Shown: in pieces, positions 11,221-21,982 of the stretch
Position numbering within the stretch: the stretch's first letter is position 1
How the letters are laid out: each line of letters starts with the position of its first letter
From: Aedes albopictus
Lineage: Eukaryota > Arthropoda > Insecta > Diptera > Culicidae
NCBI RefSeq assembly: GCF_035046485.1
Contig: NC_085138.1
Location: 288,048,089 to 288,112,088, forward strand
Reading direction: 5' to 3'
DNA: 64,000 bases
Translations under genes and position numbers: made by a program
Notes under the pieces: model-generated
Databases searched by the model: none
Told to the model about the DNA's origin: nothing
The model's input: only the letters and a program-made list of their open reading frames with translations

Positions 11221-12960
11221 TAATGTACCTTGGCTGGACAGTGATGCGATGCGCAAAACTCCTCAACGTTGACAGTTTAAAGAGCCTCACCCGACCCCTA
11301 CGTCACTTCCCCCTGCTCGTCCTCAGAACCCTGAATAGGTACAAACCTAGTAAAGACCACAGACCACTGAATGCCGCCGTCGTGGCGTTGTTACCATCGT
11401 CAGTCAGTGTTTGTCCAGTTCACCAGCAAATCTGATCAGTTCAGGACAAATGACAACTGGCACCGGTCGACCGACCAACCGACCGCGATCAGGGTGGTAC
11501 ACATATAAACCGGGTGATCTAGAAGCTCTAAACATCAACTCGCGCGCGGACGACCGACCAACGAGAAGAGCCACTACGCATTGTGAATAAATTGAAACGA
11601 ATATAATAACCAATAAATTATTGTCGTAGCAAATCGGCGTGTTTGAAGAGGGCTTCCCCCCACCTCCGGTGGGGGTAGATCGCTAGGCGGCAGGGAGTGG
11701 AGCTGAATTGTTACCCTTTTGCGTTTGTTCACGTTGTTGTGCTTTGCCGGTTGAGGTTGGTCTTCTTCAGCGACGCGACGGACGTCGGATTGTGAAATGG
11801 ATCGATCCTCGATAAAATAAATAACAAAAGGCTTGAAGTCGGATCGCGATCGCACTCGTGTGCGCGGCCTCGCGATCCGGTGCGGTAGATTGTTCTGTTT
11901 CTGTGTGAAACGGGTGGGTGGGTACCGAGAGCGAGCGCGAGGTCAATCGATCGCAATAAGTTCATTGTACAAGTTGGAGGTTTGATTGCTGTCGAGGGTT
12001 TTGTAGTAGCGTTCGTTCGGTTGTCGGGAGTTGTTATGTCGAAAATCAGCTTGAATGGAATGCACAATGAGGAAGCTTAGGGCCTTGGGGAAGGATTTTG
12101 ACGGAGATAAACAGTACTGGTGAAGCGGAAAGGTCAGTCGCTTTGGGGTGCGTTTTGGGAGGAGAATGATTGATTAGAGTTACAAGCCTACTTTGAACTG
12201 CAGATTTTCCTGAGATCTAACCCTCTAATCCCAATCCCACACGTGTCAATTGGATCCGCCGGTGCATCCGAACAAAGCTCAATAATTAACAAGAAAGCCA
12301 TTCCTCCTTTGGCGGCTCAGACAAAGCGTCCAGAAATGACACAATCATCACGCGTACCGCCCCGAGAAAGCCGGCAATTAATATCGTATTTATATCGAAT
12401 TATAACGCCACAATGACTCTCCACAAAGGCACACGTCGTCCCGAATGAGTTTGTACAATCCGAAGACTTTCCATGCGCAGCAACACACACAGCTAGGCGG
12501 AGGAACACGCGGGAGGTCATAAACAGCTCTCCCACCATCCCGATCTATCCACCAACAACGCCGCAATGAACTTCTTCTGGACGGGAAAGGGTGCGAAACT
12601 AGATCTTCACACGAGCAGCGGGCACACATTCCGACCCTCTCGGGTCGGGTCGGGCTGGGAACTGGACCGGGTTTCTTCACATCACACACAGTTGTTGCAA
12701 TTAGTCCATAATTTTTGTTTAATTTCATTTCGATTTCCCCCCAAAATAAAGAGAAAAAAAGCCCACACTACAGCACCACCGGTCAACTTTTGTGTGAGCC
12801 AGAGCTGGATTTTCCCATTGGAGCCTTACCTAATCCAATTTTCGATTTCATTGCGGCGGTCGGCGTGCACACTGCTCACTGACCAGTAGGTACCCATGGA
12901 TGGAGTTCGATTTCACCGAGTCTAACGAGAAAAGCCACCCGAAAGTACCCTACACATGTG
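11221..12960. other. GC-rich unique block, no gene recognised
   Basis: CpG-rich, non-repetitive DNA containing the TATA/initiator pair at 11504-11540 and a small GC hairpin (CCCCCACC / GGTGGGGG) near 11660. Frames at 11729-12067 (-) and 12390-12728 (-) are opposed by frames on the other strand and have no recognisable product. Confidence 0.35.
11504..11540 (+). promoter_or_regulatory. possible TATA/initiator core promoter
   Basis: TATAAA (11504-11509) lies 33 bp upstream of an initiator-like ATCAACT whose A is at 11537, an acceptable TATA-to-start distance for an insect pol II promoter. The surroundings are GC-rich and unique. No downstream coding exon is recognisable, so it would be the start of a non-coding first exon or a chance match. 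Confidence 0.3.
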
Positions 12961-13187
12961 GTTAGGGGTATGCGTTGTATGGGAGGAATGGGAAACGCGC
13001 AGTTTACTAAAGTTTACTTTATTTAATATCATGTCCGAAGTCATTGTTTTTTTGGATTAGATTTAGACTTTTGAAATCGTACGCAAAATGGCGGAGATAT
13101 GGTCTTAAAAATGTTTTTCGGCAGGAGGGTGTCGACAAGCTTTAATTTTCAAACATCAACCATATGGAATGAGCTCATCAATATATA

Positions 13188-14147
13188 CAGGGTGTTAGGT
13201 TCCTGAGTGCAAACTTTTTAAAGGGTGATAGAGGACCATAAATGGAGAAAAAAATTGTTCTACGCATATGGTCAAATCTCAATCGTTACGTAGTTATTGA
13301 ACTTCCCATGTTTATGACTCTTATTGCCTTAACTGGCAATAACTTGAAAATAGTCAAACATATCGAAGTTTTTTTACCCTTATTCGAAAGATTATTGAAT
13401 TTTCTAACAAATGGCATCTTTGAATCGATTGGTTTGGTTAAATAACTAAGTTTTCTAGAGCAAAATAGCTAAAAATAGTGTATTTTTATTGGTTTTTGTC
13501 AATTATCTTTGAAACATGCGTAATAAATTAAAATTCTTGCTTTGGTAAAGTTGTGGCCCTTGTTACACTCTACAATTCGTTCTTTGACACCAAACTTCTA
13601 TCTCTTATCGTTTTGTTGCAATTTCGATTTTAACATCGCATTTCAGATCATAAATTTGCAACTGTCATGGAAAGCACTTTTTTGCGCATTGTGTCACACA
13701 ATTGAATCAAAATTGCAAGAAAACGATAAGAGTTAGAAGTTTGGCGTCAAAGAACGAATTGTAGAGTGGAACAAGGGCCACAACTTTACCAAAGAAAGAA
13801 TTTTTATTTATTACGCATGTTTCAAAGATAATTGACAACAACCAATAAAAATGCACTATTTTTAGCCGTTTTGCTCTAGAAAACTTAGTTATTTCACTAA
13901 ACCAATCGATTCAAAGATGCCATTTGTTAGAAAAATCAATAATCTTTCGAATAAGGGTAAAAAAACTTCGATATGTTTGACTATTTTCAAGTTATTGCCA
14001 GTTAAGGCAATAAGAGTCATAAACATGGGAAGTTCAATAACTACGTAACGGTTGAGATTTGACCATATGCGTAGAACATTTTTTTTTCTCCATTTATGGT
14101 CCTCTATCACCCTTTAAAAAGTTTGCACTCGAGAACCTAACACCCTG
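13188..14147. mobile_element. 960-bp foldback (long-TIR) element with TA target site
   Basis: The two halves are near-perfect inverted copies of each other: arms of about 440 bp around a loop of roughly 70-90 bp near 13635-13710. The ends are CAGGGTGTTAGGTTC and its complement, each bordered by TA (13186-13187 and 14148-14149), which suggests TA target duplication as in Tc1/mariner-type or mTA elements. Mirrored frames at 13242-13445 (+) and 13889-14110 (-) exist only because the arms are copies. No transposase is encoded. Confidence 0.85.
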
Positions 14148-14149
14148 TA

Positions 14150-15084
14150 TATTCGTCTTTGCACCCTTAGAGAACAAACTCGAGAGGAACCGTACAGTAA
14201 CTCGCACTAACTAACATTGCTCGACTATATTCCTCAAAATTGTATTGGTTTCTTTACATGCATACGAGAAACAATAAAACATGGCCTAAGCCATTTGAAG
14301 CGTACCAAGTCTCTCTACTAAATAGCAGAACGGCTTCATTAAATACCTGCTAAAGTTATGGTCAAGAATTCATCGAAGACCACTAAAAATAATTAAAGGA
14401 TGCCATAGACCATGTACAGTTGGAGTTCGTTATTACGATGAGCGGTACTTTACGCCCACTGCGATTTCTCGACTCGAAACAGATAGATTGAGCCACAGTT
14501 GCAAAAAAATCCGAAGCTTCCAACGAACGTGAGTTTTTGTCTTTTTACCACATCGCTTGTGACGATGAAGCCCCTCTCCTTCCCGAAGGAAGGTGAGAGA
14601 GAGTAAAAATTCTCTAGTCGCTCACATCGGGGTGACGGTGAAGATCATCTGCAACATTTTCCCTGTCAACGGCGCTCAAAAGAGAAAATTCACCACGCTT
14701 GCTTCTAGGCGAGTCACATTCATGCGGCCGGTGTTGACATGAGCAACCGTCAGCGCAGATCGTGTGTTGATGCTGGTGCAGTCATTACCGTCATTACCTT
14801 CACAAAGCAGCTGAATTTGTCCGCGTTCACTTTCAAGTATCTCACAGCGGAGTTGAAAATGAATTCCAAAAGTATTCATTCAGCACATTTTTTTTCAATT
14901 GAATAAGTTTTTTTTTCAACCCCGTTAAGAGCTCCTTTTTGTGTGTAGTTGCTGCATATAGTAACCTAACTGTCTTCTAAAAGTTAACTGAATTTGTTGA
15001 AAGTTTTCGACTGTAGTCAGATGAAGCAATGGACTAATCAATAATCTGTTAAAGATCTCCTGGTGAACCAAATACAATCGGCAA
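14150..15084. other. no recognisable feature
   Basis: Mixed-composition DNA. Short frames (14676-14879 -, 14925-15158 -) have no recognisable product, and no repeat boundary was found. Confidence 0.3.
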
Positions 15085-15172
15085 GAGAATTTTGACACTT
15101 GAGCGGGAACTTTTCCAATGAGAAAAACAAGACTTTGATTGAAAATGACACCGCTCAAGTGTCAAAATTCTC
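15085..15172. mobile_element. 88-bp hairpin MITE
   Basis: Perfect 22-bp inverted arms (15085-15106 and 15151-15172), beginning GAGAATTTTGACACTTGAG, surround a 44-bp centre. The arm text recurs beside the hairpin at 8248-8330. No clear target duplication was found. Confidence 0.6.
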
Positions 15173-15830
15173 GGGCCCAATCAATTTAGTTCATCGGTGA
15201 ATCAAATCATAGGTAGAAATTCACCAGTATACTTCCAACGATTCTCATAATCTCTTGTCAAAAATCCCAGATGGATATCTTCAGAAATCTGTTAAAATCT
15301 GATGCAGGAAAATGGAGCCCATCTTCGGCAAAGTGCTCCCATTGTCATCCTATCGAAAACGATGCTACTATTTAGTTTTGTGTTTTTTTTTTCAAAAGAC
15401 ACATTTCACGCGAGCGTCAAACTTTTACTTGTTATGTTGTTCAATACATGTCAACTAGCATATTAAACGATAAGAATTGAATAGAAGTTTTAATTAATGC
15501 TGTCAAATTATAACTTAGACCTTTTGACTTTCAAATAATAATAATAAAAAAAACAGAGCGTAACGGGACACCATTACAAAAATGACAAATTCAGACTTAA
15601 ATCCAAGAAACTTGCTAATTACTTGTAACAGTTTTCAAAGTTTTAAGTACTATTAGAAGAATAGAAGTAATTATCATCATTTTGGTGCAAGAAGAATCAA
15701 AATCGACAACATGAGTGACGCTGACAACCACGAGCACCACCGACAACACGAATGAACGCACTAACGAACGAGAGATAACGCGAGAGAGAAAACGATGACG
15801 GAGAGAGAGCGGCGCAAGCGTGCCGCCTAG
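15173..15830. other. AT-rich, then purine-rich DNA without a gene
   Basis: 15173-15690 is AT-rich with no feature seen. 15700-15830 is rich in GAGAGA/ACGAACG text leading into the inverted repeat at 15831-16233. Confidence 0.3.
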
Positions 15831-16233
15831 GCGACCAATTCGCGTTGGCGGTGGCCCTCTGAGAGGAGAATTGAGCTCTGCGTGATAACAAATAATTTTA
15901 ACATGGGAAAGGATAGGAACTAAATTTTCATATCAAATATTCTAGGGACTTCAGATTGAAAAAGGGTTCACATTTTGGAATAAACTTTCGATTAGCTACA
16001 AGTGAACTGGTTTCAAAGAAAATGTTTTTGATTCCCATTTTTATGCCTTCAATGTAGCGTATCAAAATCTCATTCGATAACTACAAGAACTTTTTGAATA
16101 CAAATTTCTATAATGATTTAGGAGCATTTAAAAATGCTGTTACTATCCTCTCTCATTTAAAATTTATTTGTTATCACGCACAGCTCAATTCTCTCAGAGA
16201 GTCACCGTCAATGCGAATAGGTTCATTGGCGAC
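15831..16233. mobile_element. long-TIR MITE-like inverted repeat
   Basis: The left arm (15831-15902, containing GAGAATTGAGCTCTGCGTG) pairs with the right arm (16158-16233) at roughly 85 percent identity by eye. The AT-rich interior is about 255 bp. Ends and target duplication are not sharp, so the true boundaries may lie further out. Confidence 0.55.
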
Positions 16234-16424
16234 TACGCTATGAGTTCGATGTTTGGCGGTGTGTGCGCCTAGAACGTTGGACTTGCGTTTCGCACGGTAA
16301 AAAATCTGCACTCTGATATGAACAGATTAGCACTTGAATTCGCACTACTGTCTAATCAGTTTGTTATAATTTTAATGGAAATTCCCCTCAATTCATTGTT
16401 GACAATGTTTTGATTTCAAAAACT

Positions 16425-16525
16425 AGAATAAAAAAAGTGTTCACCACACCCAGATTCGATACCAGGACCTTGAGATTCACGATCATCTGTTTTCCCACTA
16501 CACTACTCTACATATATAAGAGAGG
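16425..16525 (-). repeat. tRNA-like SINE head (family 3)
   Basis: On the minus strand a box A-like TAGAGTAGTGTAGTGGGA (16493-16510) precedes a box B-like GGTATCGAATCTGG (16450-16463), then a T-rich run. The box B side resembles the sequence at 29930-30070 (+). Confidence 0.45.
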
Positions 16526-17039
16526 TGCACATCGAAGCGAAACACTTTCTACCACCTGTCATCTATATTTACTTTCATGTCCAAAACAGTCATTACCAAA
16601 CCAATAGATTTTCACTTTGGATCGTACTGCTTCATACAGTAGTGCAAATCGAAGTGATTTTCAGTTAATTTCTCTGGTGGGTTTGTTTTGGTTCTGAAAT
16701 CAACACTGACAGCATTGTGATTTCAATGGAAAAACATTTCTGATCATGTTGTTTGAGATGTTGAATAGTTAATTGATTTTTCCCTTACATCGAGCGTGCA
16801 CAATTCTTACCGTTCGTGTATTCAGTTTTTGAAAAGTGATCGAAGTGAATATTTAGGTAACAATTTCTAAAGGATTTTATTTTATTTTTAGAGTACGACA
16901 CCCAAACTATCCTTTTCAAAGGATAAGCAAGAACTGTTCGAAAAAACGAGAGTTGTTTGAAAAATGAGAAGCTGTATCGCGCTAAGGACAGAATGACGAA
17001 AAAACGGGCAAATCAGCGAGTCCGATTGTCATAATAGAC
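16526..17039. other. AT-rich DNA, nothing recognised
   Basis: Only a small hairpin ATCCTTTTCAAAGGAT near 16911 stands out. No gene or repeat boundary was seen. Confidence 0.3.
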
Positions 17040-18248
17040 TAAATGAACAATCAGACATTCTTACTTTCTTCGATTTGTGAATCATTTTGGGAAAATGTGT
17101 TCGAGTACCAGGGACACTCTACAATCACTTCGAATTTCGCAGAGGGTTACGGCAAGGTGGTGGACTTTCGTGCTTGCTGTTTAATATTGCTTTAGAAGGT
17201 GTTATAAGGAGAGCGGGGATAAACACGAGTGGAACGATATTCACGTAGTCCGTTCAGCTGCTTGGTTTTGATGATGATATTGATATTATAGCTCGTAAAT
17301 TTGATACGATGGCGGAAACGTACATCCGACTAAAGAATAAAGCCAGGCAAATCGGATTGATCATGATCAATATCGAAGACGCATGCGTCCGCCACCCCGA
17401 ATTTCTATCGACGGTGATGAAATCGAGGCGGTTGAAGAATTTGTGTACTTTTGGTCACTTGGACTGCCGACAATGAAACCAGCCGAGATATTCAGAGACG
17501 CATTGTGGCAGGAAATCGAGCTTACTTTGAACCCCACAGAACTGTACGATCCAACAAAGTTCGCCATCACACGAAGGAAACTAACTACAAAACACTGATG
17601 CAACCGGTAGTCCTCCATGGGCACGAAGCATGGACTCTACGTGCAGAGGACCAACGCGCCCTTGGAGTTTTCAAACGGAAGGTGTTGCGTACCATCTAAG
17701 TACGACGGAGTGCAGAAAGAAGACGGGACTTGGAGAAGGTGAATGAACCACGAGCTGCATCAGCTGCTGGGAGAATCAACCATCGTCCATACCGCGAAAA
17801 TTGGGAGGCTACGGTGGGCGGGTCACGTCATCAGGATGTCGGATAGCAACCCGACTAAAATGGTTCTCGAGAGTCATTCGTCCGGTACAAGAAGACGTGG
17901 AGCGCAGCGAGCTAGGTGGGTCGACCAAGTGGAGGACGATCTGCGGACCCTACGCAGAGTGCGGAACAGGAGACGCACAGCCATGGATCGAGTCGAATGG
18001 AGACGACTCCTAAGCACAGTGGAGGACACTCAGGCCTTAGTCTGACCGGTAAGTTAAGTACAACCCAACACACATATATATCGCATACCCTTACTCCCCT
18101 ACCGCATTCGGGTCGGGGGCCCTCCAAGCAAACAAAACCCGCATCGTGGTCGTCGTGTTCACACATTCCAGATCGGTTCGCTCCGGGGTCTACCACCACC
18201 GGGTGTTGCGGCAGTGCGGCTAGCTGTTGATGATGATGATGAATTAAT
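17040..18248 (+). pseudogene. RTE/JAM1-like non-LTR retrotransposon, 5'-truncated and decayed
   Basis: Translation of all three plus frames gives pieces of one reverse transcriptase in order: GLRQGGGLSCLLFNIALEG (from about 17140), the catalytic box as LLGFDDDIDIIA (about 17260) where a functional enzyme has FADD or YADD, then the C-terminal GRLRWAGHVIRM region and an RRRGAQRARW stretch in the 17743-18045 frame. Frames switch at least three times and stops interrupt (for example near 17246 and 17697). A 3' untranslated region follows and ends in TGATGATGATGATGAA (18222-18237), the short-tandem tail typical of RTE-clade elements. The endonuclease and N-terminal RT are missing, as expected from 5' truncation. 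The clade name is by recognition. Confidence 0.8.
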
Positions 18249-19590
18249 TTCGGACGATTATTACAGATCAGATTAGGTGTTGGTTTCGGGGATTGGGGGC
18301 TGTGAGCCATTTCACGCTCTCGATCGCTTGCGGCCTCCGTCGTCCACATGAGTGGGAAATATCACGCGCGTGATTCGTTCCGTGCTTTGGCACTTTTCGG
18401 AGGCGGCCGCTGCCGCGGCATTTGGCGCCCGCGCTGAAAAGGGTGCTAAATTGATCCAAATCTGTATCATTTATCACCATTTGGAGCTCGATTGGGAAAC
18501 CCGTCCGTCACCCGACCCATCATCCACCCGCTGCTCGTCCGGATCGGTTTTAGGTTTATTAATCATCGGTCGATAAGCACCTCTTGGCGATATCGTTTCT
18601 CTGAATGACATGCTAATGAACCATTTCCGAACGGCAGCGGTGCGGTGGTGGTTGATGGTGATCTCAGTTTGAACGAATCAAATCGATTACTCGGAGAATG
18701 CCAGCAGTCAGCATCTGTAGCAGTAAATTCCAAAGCCCCCGGTCGTCGTGGTGATTGCCCCTGAGATAAGCCGTAGAGCAAACCACCGAACCGCGCCGAA
18801 CTCGTCATCATCGTCATCTCGGCGGAGCAACAAGTTCCCAGGAACCACAGATGAGCAAACACTCTTGCTCCGGAAATTCGTGCAAACGATAAACACTTCG
18901 AGCTGAGGCGGCCGGCGCACGGCGGCGTGAGCAAACAGACTCACTTTGCCGGGTGATTTAATTAATTAGAACAATCCTAGCCGCAGCAGCAGAGGCGCGC
19001 AGACGGCTGACTGGACCGATGCAAATGACTCAATCAGAGCTACATAGAGCCTAGAGGTTGCTGCTGCTGCCAAAGCAAGGGTGGCGTGAGAACCGTTCGG
19101 GGCTTGTGATCAATCGTTGCGACACCTGTTTTTGGATCGGCGTGTCGGGCACATGGTTGAGTCAGAAGCCCCATGTCGTTGCGTCGCACCGTGTAGCCTA
19201 TGCGCAATCCAGTGCAATGTGTGATCCAGTAAACTAACTGACTCTCGTTAGTGTAGAGTTGTTCCAAAGTGGTGGCAGTGGATTGTGGCGGTGAGGTGAT
19301 CCACCGCTCGGTAGGAACTTGTGTTAACAGGCTTGTAGCACATTTTTCACACGTCCAACGGTGGTCGTACAATGTAATTTGAGGAGAGCAGTTTTGAACG
19401 GATGTGGGGAAGTTAAGTGTACGGCGGGATAGCGGTGGAAAATTGGAGCTCATCAATTGCAGTTCGTTACTTCAGGTTATTGTCCGAGGAGGGGTATTGA
19501 AGAGAATTGATCATTGTTATAATTTGTTCCTTGGCTATGGATCGGTGCAGAATTAGTAAATATTTTTCCCTTTAGAGTAACGTCCCATAT
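18249..19590. other. GC-rich unique block, no gene recognised
   Basis: CpG-containing single-copy DNA. Frames at 18563-18934 (-) and 19040-19456 (-) lack a recognisable domain, and other frames overlap parts of the first. It may be regulatory DNA of a gene outside the window. Confidence 0.3.
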
Positions 19591-19594
19591 ATGA

Positions 19595-19740
19595 AACAGC
19601 CTGCTTCTCAGTTTCAGTGTCTATAGATCACTTCCACAGATGAACTGAGAACTTTCCCAGCAAAACGCCCATTTTGCAGGTACGAGAATACGCTAAGCCT
19701 AACGAAGGGAAGGGAATTTCCAGTATGAAAAGCTCATGAA
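19595..19740 (-). repeat. SINE body fragment
   Basis: On the minus strand this matches, with many changes, the body of the SINE at 40890-41200: the CTGTGGAAGTG...AACTGAGAAGC segment followed in order by the AAAGGAAATTTCC-like side. The tRNA-like head is not visible. It is an old truncated copy. Confidence 0.5.
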
Positions 19741-20404
19741 CCGATCTATTATTGGTTTATGAAGAGCGCTATTTTTGTCGACTATAGTACCTAGATGATT
19801 ATCATAGATGGTTATCATAAAACCGTTTCTGATTCACATGCAGGTCCAACGTCAATCTATCAGAAAACGCCTACATGTTATGCAACCAAGTGAACTATGC
19901 CGCTTCACAGTAATCTTCACACAATGTATCACTTTACGCCAGGCATCCATACACCAACGCGTGAACCCTGTGCCAAAAATAAACATTTCCCACCAACACT
20001 CCAACATCCTCTTGACCTTGTGCAGGTGCAGAGGACTCCACGGTCTGTTGGCAACAAGCGATTGCAATCATCATTTCCCTCCCTTTCCCCACATTGACCA
20101 TCAACCTGACGCAGAAGGCGCCATTTTCGCCTAAAAATAGTCAAGAGGCCACTTAGTCCCAAGCAGCTATCTCATCGGTTCCTTGTGTGAGTGTAGCTGA
20201 TCTGGTAATGTTGGATTAGCAAACTGCGGGCGGTCAATCAAGCTCAAGCTCTATGCATGGATGGTTATCATTGAGATGTCTAAGAAGGTATGCTCTACGA
20301 CATCGCCACGAGAATTGCTAGCGGGTTCCTGCAGAGTTCCTTGATAACTTCCAAATTCTAGCTAGCTAAACACTTAAGTTAGCTAAGTTTGTCAAAGACA
20401 AACA
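19741..20404. other. possible 5' untranslated region of the R1/LOA-like element
   Basis: This C/A-rich stretch lies immediately upstream of the ORF1 remnant. It is suggested as the element's 5' region by position only. The frame at 19808-20134 (+) has no recognised product. Confidence 0.25.
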
Positions 20405-20992
20405 CACCGTGCATATGAAGATTAAGAAACTGATGGCGAGCATCAAGTCTGCTGTTTCAGTGGCGGAACGCGAGCAGAAGACGCTCAAGTTGACAGCGGA
20501 AACAGCTGAGAAGTCTCTGATGGAAGCCTCGAAAGAATTGCGGCTGAAAATAAAGAGACGCAGAAGAGCCAATGGACTATACGCTCAGAGAAAAGGAGCT
20601 AGGACACACCAAGAGAAGATGAAATCAAAAAAAAAAAACAGAAAAACGAACAAAGGAGATGATGGATGACACATTTTGGAGAGCTGCAGGCGAAGAAGGA
20701 AAAGCGAAAGAAGAAGAAAAGTTGTTTCAGAAGAAGGAGGGAGGAACTCGAGCTGAAGGAGTTGAGTGAGAACTTCGTTTGGATTAGACGCACTCAAAAA
20801 GAAGAGCAGCTGTTCGAGCCTAGGTTCGAGCTCAAGATCTCGGCGCTCGTAGAACTTGTTGCAAGATCAATGGGTGGCGAGGCTAAGGTCAGAGCTTTAT
20901 CACAGGAGGCGGTGGTTGTAATCGAGAATCTGGATGAAATCACGACTGAAGATAAGCTGCACAGATCGAAAAAAGAGTGTAAATTTCTGTGA
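20405..20992 (+). pseudogene. ORF1 (gag-like) N-terminal and middle part of an R1/LOA-like non-LTR element
   Basis: Two frames read in series (20409-20669, then 20666-20992) give a Lys/Glu-rich, probably coiled-coil segment (KIKKLMASIKSAV..., AETAEKSLMEASKEL) followed by KAREAL-type sequence and VVVIENLDEITTED, a stretch recognisable as the conserved core before the zinc knuckles in R1/LOA-type ORF1 proteins. A frameshift near 20666 and the break after 20992 show it is dead. It is continuous in order with 21229-21480 and with ORF2 pieces at 21481-21982 and 23409-23560. Clade assignment is by motif recognition. Confidence 0.6.
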
Positions 20993-21228
20993 CATATAAT
21001 GCGCATGTTTGGAGCGTGGGATATCACAAAAGTTTACATGACATATCATGTAAAAGTCGTAAAATATCATGTAAATCTCCATTATATGTCATGTAATTTA
21101 GCATGACTCTGAGTGTTTACATGACATATAACACAAATTTACATATATCATGTAAACCATCATAACATTAAGTTTACATGACTAAAATAAAGTTTACATG
21201 ACGTGTAAATCTCATTATTTTTATCTGT
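20988..21228. mobile_element. insert of TTTACATGAC-type palindromic repeats within ORF1
   Basis: This AT-rich segment of about 240 bp interrupts the ORF1 remnant. It contains at least seven occurrences, in both orientations, of a short motif around TTTACATGACATAT, including TTTACATGACATATCATG at about 21030 and a TTTACATATATCATGTAAA palindrome near 21139. ORF1-like text resumes at about 21229. No transposase, clear terminal repeat or target duplication was found. It may be a MITE made of internal palindromes or an expanded hairpin array. Confidence 0.55.
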
Positions 21229-21480
21229 GCGAGATGGGCATTAACCGAACAGTGTAACTTAGGAAGACCGCTGGAAATCCGGATAGAGAAATCGTATGGA
21301 GGCATCCGGACGACGGCAGCCCGTTCAAATTGAGGATACTGCCAAAAACTTGTTGAAACAGTTAAGACCAAAGTTGAGTGGTCGGTGTGCTTGCTTAGAC
21401 TTACTATCCGCAAGATCTAGCGTAGCTAGATGTAAGCCTTTGCAACGATGGTATGGTCAGGACATTCTACGTAGACAGTC
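21229..21480 (+). pseudogene. ORF1 C-terminal remnant (decayed zinc-knuckle region)
   Basis: In one frame LEIRIEKSYGGIRT and then KLVETVKTKVEWSVCLLR can be read, matching the order and spacing of the region just before the CCHC knuckles in R1/LOA-type ORF1 proteins. After a frame change, a WYGQDI stretch occupies the position of a knuckle whose cysteines have been lost. The reading rests on pattern recognition. It is clearly non-functional. Confidence 0.5.
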
Positions 21481-21982
21481 ATAAATAAGACATATATATA
21501 TGACGTTCAGCAGACCACCGCTTACAGAGGACAAGGACTGGAGAGTCTGCGAAGAGTACTTCTCCAGCTGGCGAGCTTCTTCGGTAACAAGACGAACAAG
21601 GGCTCTCGAACATATGAAGACACAGGGTTTTAACTTGACGAGGCGCTTCCGACAAACAGCAGCGCAAGTCTTGACAAAGAGAAGTTGTCAGTAGCGCAGC
21701 GGAAGTGTTGGCCTGCGACGCATCAACGGCAATAAAATCGGAGCCTGTCGGTTGATGGCGCCCAGCTTACTGTTCGAGTGTGACACTCAGCACCCTCAGG
21801 GAGCAAGAACTTATGATAACGTCAATCTAATCTCATGGTGGTGAAGTTGAAAGGGCCGTCTATACATCCATTAAAATGTGTCTGGATAAGTTGGACACGA
21901 TCGTGAAAGGGGTTTTCTCCGCACCATGATTCAACGTTGTGACCACATACGCCATATGAAGACGAAAAGGCAGCATCTAGAG
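21481..21982 (+). pseudogene. ORF2 5' remnant of the R1/LOA-like element
   Basis: Most of this stretch is unreadable, but near the right end DKLDTIVKGVFSAP, then HHDSTL and PHTPYEDEKAAS (about 21880-21980) can be followed across a frameshift. This resembles the linker between endonuclease and reverse transcriptase in R1-type ORF2. The reading continues on the far side of the hAT insertion. The endonuclease is largely deleted or too decayed to recognise. Confidence 0.45.
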
